NCBI GenBank assembly: GCA_003052455.1
Contig: QAPD01000104.1
Coordinates: 1 to 58,653 of the forward strand
DNA length: 58,653 bases
Direction of reading: 5' to 3'
Source of the DNA: Sphaerisporangium cinnabarinum
GTDB taxonomy: Bacteria; Actinomycetota; Actinomycetes; Actinomycetales; Cellulomonadaceae
The stretch's first letter is position 1; each line of letters begins with the position of its first letter. Below, piece by piece: positions 32,016 through 38,457 of this stretch. Below the pieces are notes generated by a model. That model saw nothing but the letters and a program-made list of their open reading frames with translations, searched no databases and was not told the origin of the DNA. The translations under genes and the position numbers were made by a program.

Positions 32016-35000
32016 GTGAATGCCGCAGCCCGCACCAGCTCAGCCGCCCGGAGCGTGGCCGATCCTGCTCGGCTGCCCTCGACCCCTCCCGGCGGGACCG
32101 ACCAGCCCGACGCCGAGCCCGCCGACGTGACGCCGTCGCGACCTGTGCTCGTGCCCGAGCCCACGACGTCCGAGCTCGTCGACGAGGCGGTCGCCCGCTG
32201 GCGCGCCGGGCTCGTCGAGCTCGCCGGGGGGTCGTCGCTCGCCGACGTCTCCCTCCTCGGCGACGCCGTCGTCGACCTCACCGCCGCGCACCCCTCGGGC
32301 GTCGCGCAGCTCTTCGCGGGACGGCCGACCCGGTTGTCGAACCTCTTCCGCGAGGGCGGCTCCCTGCCCGCCGCCCGCCGCCGGGCGCGCGCCGTCGTCG
32401 TGCGGGCCGCCGAGCACGCGCAGCGCTACGGCGTCGCCCCGACGTACCTCGCCATCGGCGTCGCGACCTGGACCCAGAGCCCGACGGCGCCCCTGGCCGA
32501 GGACGACGTCGCCGCGCTCGCCCGCGTCGCCGGCCGCGCGCCCACGGTCGTGCCCGGCGACGGGGACGCGAGCGCCCCGACGGACCCGGAGCCCGCGGCG
32601 TCGGCACCCGACGCCGAGGACGCCCAGCTCGCGCACCCCGGCGACCGGTCCGACGGCGTGGCGGGCCTCGAGGAGGAGCCCGCGCCCCGGACGGTGCGCG
32701 CGCCCGTCCTGCTGCGCCCGCTCACCGTCACGCCCCGCGGCGACGGCGAGACGGACTACGAGCTGACGCTCGAGCCCACCGCCGAGATCAACCCGCTCCT
32801 CGCCCGCACGCTCCGTGCGCACGGAGCGCTGCTCGACCCCGTGACGCTCGCGCGGTCCACGTTCACCGGCGCAGGCTTCGACCCGGGCGACGCGACCCGC
32901 CGGATCGCGGCCCTCGGCCAGGCGGTCCTCGACGACTTCGACCTCACCCACCGGGTCCTCGTCGGGACGTTCGTGCACCCGGGCCAGGTGCTGGTCGACG
33001 ACCTCGACGAGCTCGCGCCCGCGCTCGAGCGGCACGAGGTCGTCGCCGCGCTCGCCGGGGACGAGCGGTCCGCCGCCGCGCTGCGGGCCGACCTCCCGGC
33101 ACCGCGCGTCGGCGACGCCGACCCCGTGCTCGAGCGCGGCGCGGGCGACCTCGACCCGTCCCAGCGGCACGTCGTCGACGTCCTCGCGAGCGGCTCGCAC
33201 CTGTTCGTCGACGCCCCCACCGGGTCCGACGTCGCGGGCACGCTCGCCGCCGTCGTCGCGGAGGCCGCCGCGTCGGGACGTCACGTCCTCTACGTCCCCG
33301 GCCACCGCCGCGCCGCCGACGCGCTGCTGGCCCGCCTCGACGCGCTGGGCCTCGGCGGGCTCGCGCTCGACGTCGCCCCCGAGCCGACGTGGCGCGAGAC
33401 CGCCTCGCACCGGCTGCTCGCCGCGATGGCGACCGAGCCGGAGCCGGTCGAGGACGACGACCTCGTGCGCACGCGCGACGCCCTGCTCGGCGCGCGCGCC
33501 CGGCTCGCCGGGTACATCGAGGCGCTGCACCTCGTCCGCGACCCGTGGGGCGTGTCGGCGTACGACGCGCTCCAGGCGCTCGCCCGGCTCACCGCCGAGC
33601 GACCGGCGCCGGACACGCGGGTGCGCCTCTCGACGGAGGTCGTGCTCGGCGTCGGGCCGCAGCGCGAGCGGGTCGCCGCGGAGCTGCGCGAGGCCGCGAT
33701 GCTCGGCGCGTTCACCGCGCGCGCGACGTCGACCCCCTGGCACGGCGCCGCGCTCACGACGCCGCAGGAGGCGCACGACGCCCTCGTGCGCGTCGAACGG
33801 CTGCGCGCGCACACGCTGCCGCAGCTGCGTGCGCAGGTCGAGCAGGTCGCGGAGCGCACCGGGCTCACCACCGCGACGACGCTCCGCCAGTGGGGCGACC
33901 AGCTCACGATGCTCGGCGGGATGCGCGGGACGCTCGACGTGTTCCAGCCGCTCATCTTCGAGCGCACCGCGCAGGACATGGTGGAGGCGACCGCGACGAA
34001 GCAGTGGCGCGAGCAGCACGGGATCGAGATGGGCTGGTTCGCGCGTCGTCGGCTGCGCCGTCAGGCACGCGACATGGTGCGGCCCGGCGTCCGCGTGCCC
34101 GACCTGCACGCCGCGCTCGTCGAGGTGCAGGCGCAGCGCGCCGTCTGGCAGGAGCAGTGCCCCCGCGGCGGCTGGCCCGTGCTGCCCGAGGGGCTGTCGG
34201 CCATCGAGGACACCCACGAGGCCGTCCGCATCGACGTCGAGGAGCTCGAGCCGGTGCTCGCGGGCACGCCCGCGGGCGGAGGCCTGCTCGACGTGCCGCT
34301 CGACGCGCTCGCCGCCCGCCTCGACGCGCTCGCCGAGGACGCCGCCGCGCTCGACGCGCTCCCGGCGCGGACCGCGATCCAGCACCGGCTCACCGACCTC
34401 GGCCTCGGCGAGCTGCTCGCCGACCTCGCCGCGCGCCGCGTCGAGGCCGACGAGGTGGGCCCCGAGCTGGAGCTCGCCTGGTGGAGCTCGGTGTTCGAGC
34501 AGATCCTCGCGCAGGACCAGGCGCTCGCCGGGCAGGACGGCGCGGGCCTCGACGCGCTCGCCCGCCGGTTCCGCGAGCTCGACCGCGCGCACGTCGCGTC
34601 CCTCGCGGCGCCCGTCCGGGCGGCGGTCCGCGACCACCTCGGGACCGCGATGCGCGAGCACCGCGACGAGGCGGAGGCCCTCTTCACCGAGCTGCTCGAG
34701 GGCCGCCTCGTGAGCCTGCGCGAGACGGCGGAGAAGCACCCCGCCGTGCTGCGCCGGCTGCGCCCGGTGCTCGTCGCCACCCCGACGCTCGTCCCGCACC
34801 TCGTGCCCGCGACCCGCACCGTCGACCTCGTCGTGCTCGACGCGATCGAGCACACGCCCGTCGAGCTCGTGCTGTCGGCGCTCGCCCGCGGGCGCCAGGT
34901 CGTGGCCGTCGGCGACCCGCGCGCCGCGTCCACGGACACCGTGCGCGAGCTCGCCGAGCTCCTGCCCACGGTCGCGCTGCTCGCCGACGGCTCGCGGCGC

Positions 35001-36092
35001 GACCCGTTCGTCACCACGTTCCTCGCCGAGCACGGCTACGCGGGCGTCCTGCGCCCGTCGCCCCTGCCGCGCGCGGAGGTCCTCGTCCAGCTCGACGTCG
35101 TCGACGGCGCCGGGATGCCCGACACGGCGTCCGGCGCGGTCGAGAGCACGCAGGCCGAGGTCGACCGCGTCGTCGAGGTCGCGATCGAGCACGCCCTCAC
35201 CCGGCCCGACGAGTCCCTCGCGATCATCACGGTCACGCCCCTGCACGCCGACCGCATCCGCGACGCGCTCCTCGTCGAGGTCCGGCAGAACCCGGCGCTC
35301 GCCGGGTTCTTCTCCGGCGCGCGCGCGGAGCCGGTCGTCGTCGCGGACGTCTCCGGCGTCGCCGGGCTGGTGCGCGACACGATCGTGCTCTCCGTCGGCT
35401 TCGGGCGGACGCCGCACGGACGCGTGCTGCACCGGTTCGGCATCCTCAACACCCCGGGCGCCGAGGCCATGCTGCTCGACTCCGTGGGTGCGACGCGCCG
35501 GCGCCTCCACGTCGTCTCGTGCTTCACGGCGGGCGACCTCGACCCTGAGCGCCTGCGCGGCGCGGGCGCCCGGCTGCTCGCCGAGGTGCTCGACCTGGCC
35601 GAGCAGCGCAGCGGCGCCGCCGACCAGGTCACGCTCGGCAACGGCGTCGACCTCGGCGGCAGCCCCGACCGGCTCGTGCTGGACCTCGCCGAGCGGCTGT
35701 GGCGCGCGGGGCTCGTCGTCGAGACCGACTACGGCATCGGCGACGGCGACCGCATCCCGCTCGTCGTCGGCCACCCGGACCTGCCCGGCGAGCTCCTCGT
35801 CGCCGTCCTCACCGACGACGCGGCCTACGTCGCCGAGCGCAGCGTCCGCGTGCGCGACCGGCAGGTCGCCGAGCGGCTCGAGCGCATCGGCTGGACGGTC
35901 GCGCAGGTCTGGTCCGCGGCCGCGTTCCTCGACCCCGCCAAGGAGGCCGAGCGCATCCGGCGGGTCGTGCAGGCCGTGCGCGACGCGCGGCTCCCGGAGA
36001 CGGGCGGTGTCGCGCAGACGGGCGGGGGCGACCGGATCGTCGTCGTGCCGGTGATCGACGACGACGAGCAGCACGGCGACGAGGACCTGTAG
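32016..36092 (+). CDS. SF1 helicase/nuclease-like protein with degenerate active sites
   Basis: A 1358-residue protein laid out like actinobacterial SF1 (Dna2/UPF1-type) helicases fused to an MTES_1575-type PD-(D/E)xK domain. The expected Walker A at residues 399-406 reads DAPTGSDV, with Asp where the Lys-Ser/Thr should be. Motif II at 942-946 is DAIEH rather than DExx, followed by a motif III-like VAVGDPRAAS. The motif V/VI region (about 1109-1165) is TIVLSVGFGRTPHGRVL and TRRRLHVVS. The C-terminal nuclease-like part (about 1220-1345) keeps the fold strands (DLAERLWRAGLVVETDYGIG, ERLERIGWTVAQVWSAAAF), but IPLVV and AVLTDDA replace the usual acidic IDLAV and ECDG. A long intact frame with strong codon bias argues for a retained, possibly non-catalytic role. 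GTG 32016 is set by TAGCGT-N6. Confidence 0.72.
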   Translation: MNAAARTSSAARSVADPARLPSTPPGGTDQPDAEPADVTPSRPVLVPEPTTSELVDEAVARWRAGLVELAGGSSLADVSLLGDAVVDLTAAHPSGVAQLFAGRPTRLSNLFREGGSLPAARRRARAVVVRAAEHAQRYGVAPTYLAIGVATWTQSPTAPLAEDDVAALARVAGRAPTVVPGDGDASAPTDPEPAASAPDAEDAQLAHPGDRSDGVAGLEEEPAPRTVRAPVLLRPLTVTPRGDGETDYELTLEPTAEINPLLARTLRAHGALLDPVTLARSTFTGAGFDPGDATRRIAALGQAVLDDFDLTHRVLVGTFVHPGQVLVDDLDELAPALERHEVVAALAGDERSAAALRADLPAPRVGDADPVLERGAGDLDPSQRHVVDVLASGSHLFVDAPTGSDVAGTLAAVVAEAAASGRHVLYVPGHRRAADALLARLDALGLGGLALDVAPEPTWRETASHRLLAAMATEPEPVEDDDLVRTRDALLGARARLAGYIEALHLVRDPWGVSAYDALQALARLTAERPAPDTRVRLSTEVVLGVGPQRERVAAELREAAMLGAFTARATSTPWHGAALTTPQEAHDALVRVERLRAHTLPQLRAQVEQVAERTGLTTATTLRQWGDQLTMLGGMRGTLDVFQPLIFERTAQDMVEATATKQWREQHGIEMGWFARRRLRRQARDMVRPGVRVPDLHAALVEVQAQRAVWQEQCPRGGWPVLPEGLSAIEDTHEAVRIDVEELEPVLAGTPAGGGLLDVPLDALAARLDALAEDAAALDALPARTAIQHRLTDLGLGELLADLAARRVEADEVGPELELAWWSSVFEQILAQDQALAGQDGAGLDALARRFRELDRAHVASLAAPVRAAVRDHLGTAMREHRDEAEALFTELLEGRLVSLRETAEKHPAVLRRLRPVLVATPTLVPHLVPATRTVDLVVLDAIEHTPVELVLSALARGRQVVAVGDPRAASTDTVRELAELLPTVALLADGSRRDPFVTTFLAEHGYAGVLRPSPLPRAEVLVQLDVVDGAGMPDTASGAVESTQAEVDRVVEVAIEHALTRPDESLAIITVTPLHADRIRDALLVEVRQNPALAGFFSGARAEPVVVADVSGVAGLVRDTIVLSVGFGRTPHGRVLHRFGILNTPGAEAMLLDSVGATRRRLHVVSCFTAGDLDPERLRGAGARLLAEVLDLAEQRSGAADQVTLGNGVDLGGSPDRLVLDLAERLWRAGLVVETDYGIGDGDRIPLVVGHPDLPGELLVAVLTDDAAYVAERSVRVRDRQVAERLERIGWTVAQVWSAAAFLDPAKEAERIRRVVQAVRDARLPETGGVAQTGGGDRIVVVPVIDDDEQHGDEDL

Positions 36093-36104
36093 CCCCGCCG
36101 GTGG

Positions 36105-36110
36105 GACGAT
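36105..36110 (+). promoter_or_regulatory. -10 element, leaderless promoter of small gene
   Basis: GACGAT, 7 bases, then GTG at 36118. Confidence 0.35.
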
Positions 36111-36117
36111 GGGACGC

Positions 36118-36396
36118 GTGAGCACGACCGCCGACCCGGGACCCGACCCCCAGCACCTGCCCGACGACGCGCGCGACCGTCTCGAGACCCAGACCCAGAC
36201 CCAGGCCCAGGCCGAGCGGCGTCGGCGTCCGCGGCGGGCCGTGCGGCGGGGGACCGAGAGCACGGTGGTGCCCGGCACGAGCGCCGACGAGCGCGCCGAG
36301 GGCTGGGGCGACGAGGCGGCGTCGCGCCGCGGCGCGCCGGGCGAGAACGACGACCGCCTGCTGGGCGACGTGCCGCCTCACTACGGGCGCCACTGA
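36118..36396 (+). CDS. Small conserved hypothetical protein (92 aa)
   Basis: A short, charged, probably disordered protein 25 bases after the helicase-like gene. It contains a QTQTQAQA tract encoded by CAGACC-type repeats and an Arg-rich segment (RRRRPRRAVRRG). The C-terminal end NDDRLLGDVPPHYGRH resembles a motif I recall at the end of small hypothetical proteins of related actinobacteria (D-x-R-L-x-x-D-x-PPH). No function is assigned. I chose GTG 36118 over ATG 36109 because GACGAT lies 7 bases before it. Confidence 0.6.
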   Translation: MSTTADPGPDPQHLPDDARDRLETQTQTQAQAERRRRPRRAVRRGTESTVVPGTSADERAEGWGDEAASRRGAPGENDDRLLGDVPPHYGRH

Positions 36397-36436
36397 CGGC
36401 CCGCCGGGCGACCCCCGCTCGTGAGCGACGGTCGCG

Positions 36437-36925
36437 TCAGACGTGGCGCGGGGGCGTCGGCCCTCCGGGTGCGATCCCGCCCGGTGCCGCGCCGGGGCCG
36501 CCGCCCGCCTGGGCGGCGAGGAGGTCGCGAATCTCCTGGAGCACGCGCACGTCCTCGGCCGGCGCCTCGGGCTCGGGCTCCTCGTCCTTCTTGCGTCGCT
36601 CCGCGAGCTTGTTCATCGGCAGGACGATGACGAAGTAGAGGGCGACGGCGATGATGAGGAACTGGAGGATCGCGTTGAGGACCCCGCCGACGGAGATGAC
36701 GGAGGGCGGAAGGTCCTTCGCCGCGTCTCCGGCGCGCAGCGTGATGTCCCACAGGCCGGTGAGGTCGGGCTTGCCGAAGATCGCCCCGATGAGGGGGTTG
36801 ATGAAGTCCTCGACGATCGCCGTGACGACCCCGGAGAACGCCGCCCCGATGACGACGCCGACCGCCAGGTCGATCGCGTTGCCGCGGAGCACGAACTCCT
36901 TGAACCCTTGGAACACGCCCTTCAT
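36437..36925 (-). CDS. mscL: Large-conductance mechanosensitive channel
   Basis: A 162-residue inner-membrane channel opened by membrane tension on hypo-osmotic shock. It starts MKGVFQGFKEFVLRGNAIDLAVGVVIGAAFSGVV, with the amphipathic N-helix and pore-lining TM1. The conserved VVTAIVEDFINPLIGAIFG follows, and TM2 is ILQFLIIAVALYFVIVLPMNKL. The C-terminal helix is preceded by RRKKDEEPEPEAP, and the end is Gly/Pro-rich, longer than in E. coli. ATG 36925 has an AGGGAAG site upstream. A 9-bp dyad GATCGCGCG/CGCGCGATC spans its leader (36950-36992) and may be the terminator of the upstream SAF gene. Confidence 0.95.
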   Translation of the reverse strand: MKGVFQGFKEFVLRGNAIDLAVGVVIGAAFSGVVTAIVEDFINPLIGAIFGKPDLTGLWDITLRAGDAAKDLPPSVISVGGVLNAILQFLIIAVALYFVIVLPMNKLAERRKKDEEPEPEAPAEDVRVLQEIRDLLAAQAGGGPGAAPGGIAPGGPTPPRHV

Positions 36926-37059
36926 GTGCTGCTTCCCTCTCCTGTCGACGATCGCGCGGCGCGGCGGTGCCACGACACGTGCACGCGCGATCCTGCCAAC
37001 GAGCGCGGCGACCGGCAACGCGGCCCGGCGGGTCGGGGTCCGGCCGGGCCGCGACGTCC

Positions 37060-37785
37060 TCAGGGCACCAGCACCGCCGTGACGGGGGCGTGGCCGGTCC
37101 GGGCCGCGAGCCGCACGGCCTCCTCGGGGCGCACTGCGACGAGCGTCACGACGTCGGAGCCCGACCCGCCGGTGCCGAGCAGCCCTCCGCCGTCGTCGGG
37201 CTCGGGCGCCGGCACGACGACCGCGGCGCGGGCCAGGTACGGGTCGTCCGGGGGAGCGGTCCTCGCGTCCGCGGCGTCCGTCGGCGCCGGGGCGAGAGCT
37301 GGGTCGCCCGCGGCCAGCAGGTCGACGCGGTCGCCCGGCCCGAGGAGCGCGGCGACGCCCGGGTCGAGCCGGACGGGCGCGACCACGGTCCCGTCGGGCG
37401 CACCGGCGGCGAGCTCCCCGCCGGCGACGAGGCCGTCCTGGAGGAGCGTGCCCTCCGGCAGGGCCACGGTCGCGCGGCGCCCGACGACGTCGTCGGCGCG
37501 GGTCGGTGCCCCGGCGGGCAGGAGGTCGGCCGGGACGTGGTCCACCCGCACGTCGGGTGCCGCCAGCGTGGTGCCGGGCGGCACGGCACGGGCCGTCACG
37601 ACCGCGGGAGCCGTCGGCGGGGGCGGCGGCCGCAGCGCGCCGACGACGACCGACGCCGCGAGCCCGCAGCAGAGCGCCGCGACGACGTACCGGGACCGCC
37701 ACCACAGGCCGTGCAGCAGGCGTCGCCGCGCGGCGGCGCGACCGGGGCGGGTCGACGGGCCGGGCGGGCGGGAGGAGCGAGGCAT
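37060..37785 (-). CDS. SAF-domain membrane protein (CpaB/RcpC-like)
   Basis: A 241-residue protein with a basic N-terminus, one transmembrane helix (YVVAALCCGLAASVVVGAL, about 33-51) and an extracytoplasmic SAF domain beginning VVTARAVPPGTTLAAPDV (about 62-120). The remainder, LDPGVAALLGPGDRVDLLAAG, fits the CpaB/RcpC family, which helps assemble Flp/Tad pili. No other tad genes are in the window, so the pilus link is inferred from family only. ATG 37785 follows TACGGT and 6 bases. In actinobacteria a gene of this type is often found between mscL and fmdB. Confidence 0.82.
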   Translation of the reverse strand: MPRSSRPPGPSTRPGRAAARRRLLHGLWWRSRYVVAALCCGLAASVVVGALRPPPPPTAPAVVTARAVPPGTTLAAPDVRVDHVPADLLPAGAPTRADDVVGRRATVALPEGTLLQDGLVAGGELAAGAPDGTVVAPVRLDPGVAALLGPGDRVDLLAAGDPALAPAPTDAADARTAPPDDPYLARAAVVVPAPEPDDGGGLLGTGGSGSDVVTLVAVRPEEAVRLAARTGHAPVTAVLVP

Positions 37786-37791
37786 GGCGCG

Positions 37792-37797
37792 ACCGTA
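37792..37797 (-). promoter_or_regulatory. -10 element, leaderless promoter of SAF gene
   Basis: TACGGT on the minus strand, 6 bases, then ATG at 37785. Confidence 0.45.
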
Positions 37798-37982
37798 GCC
37801 GCGCGCGGCGGGCCGGCGGCCGCGGTGCGCGACGACCTGTGGACGACGCGGCGCGGGGGACTCGCGCACCGTGCGTCGACCGACCCGTTGTGGTCGGCCG
37901 CGCACCGGTGGGGCGCCGACGCCGGCCCGGCCGAGCAGCCCGGCGCAGGCCGGGGCGAGCAGCCCGGCGGCGCCGCGTCAGG

Positions 37983-38291
37983 TCAGGACGACGCGGCGGA
38001 GCTGCTCGACGTGCCGCTCGAGCTCGTGCCGCCCGACGACGAGGACGACCCCGACGACGAGGACGACGACGCGCTGGACGTCGAGGCGGCGGGCGCCGTC
38101 GCCGTCTTGCCGCCGGACCGCGAGTCCGTGCGGTAGAAGCCGGAGCCCTTGAAGGTCACGCCCACCGAGGAGAACACCTTGCGCAGGCGGCCCGAGCACT
38201 CGGGGCACACGGTGAGGGCGTCGTCGCTGAACGACTGGTGGATGTCGAAGGCGTGACCGCAGGCGGTGCAGGTGTACGCGTAGGTGGGCAC
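37983..38291 (-). CDS. FmdB-family zinc-ribbon protein (Rv0991c/Ruc-like)
   Basis: A 102-residue protein. The N-terminal zinc ribbon has Cys8, Cys11, Cys29 and Cys32 (YTCTACGH and VCPECSG), followed by LRKVFSSVGVTFKGSGFYRTD, the standard FmdB core. The last 40 residues are a low-complexity Ser/Gly/Thr tail. The architecture and the mscL/5-FTHF cyclo-ligase neighbourhood match M. tuberculosis Rv0991c (Ruc), reported as a redox-regulated chaperone with four zinc-binding cysteines and a disordered tail. GTG 38291 has a GAGGAGA site. A CIRCE element about 93 bases upstream implies heat-shock control by HrcA. Confidence 0.88.
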   Translation of the reverse strand: MPTYAYTCTACGHAFDIHQSFSDDALTVCPECSGRLRKVFSSVGVTFKGSGFYRTDSRSGGKTATAPAASTSSASSSSSSGSSSSSGGTSSSGTSSSSAASS

Positions 38292-38383
38292 GGGTTCTCC
38301 TCGTTCACGAGACGGCCGTCGAGGCGGCCACCGGCGGGTCGGGATCGGGACGGTCTCGGCCTGGTCGACGGTGTCAACACCGC

Positions 38384-38410
38384 CTGGCACTCGAAACTTC
38401 CGAGTGCTAA
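38384..38410. promoter_or_regulatory. CIRCE element (HrcA operator)
   Basis: CTGGCACTC-N9-GAGTGCTAA matches the CIRCE consensus TTAGCACTC-N9-GAGTGCTAA at 16 of 18 arm positions, with the exact 9-base spacer. On the minus strand it begins one base inside a TATGAT hexamer (38415-38410), the same placement as in groE operons, so it should repress fmdB transcription. Confidence 0.9.
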
Positions 38411-38415
38411 TCATA
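38410..38415 (-). promoter_or_regulatory. -10 element of fmdB promoter
   Basis: TATGAT on the minus strand, abutting the CIRCE element. Confidence 0.55.
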
Positions 38416-38444
38416 CGCGGACCGGCGCCCGGGCAGGGCCGGGG

Positions 38445-38450
38445 TAGTCT
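38445..38450 (+). promoter_or_regulatory. -10 element, leaderless promoter of penicillin acylase gene
   Basis: TAGTCT, 7 bases, then GTG at 38458. It lies 35 bases from the CIRCE element, which could also influence it. Confidence 0.45.
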
Positions 38451-38457
38451 CGCATCC

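Noticed and set aside
32040-36278. 1412-codon open frame on the minus strand opposite the helicase-like gene
   Set aside because: It mirrors the plus-strand gene codon for codon, its product is a low-complexity Arg/Glu/Val mix without motifs, and it runs through the divergent promoter. High GC makes such antisense frames common here.
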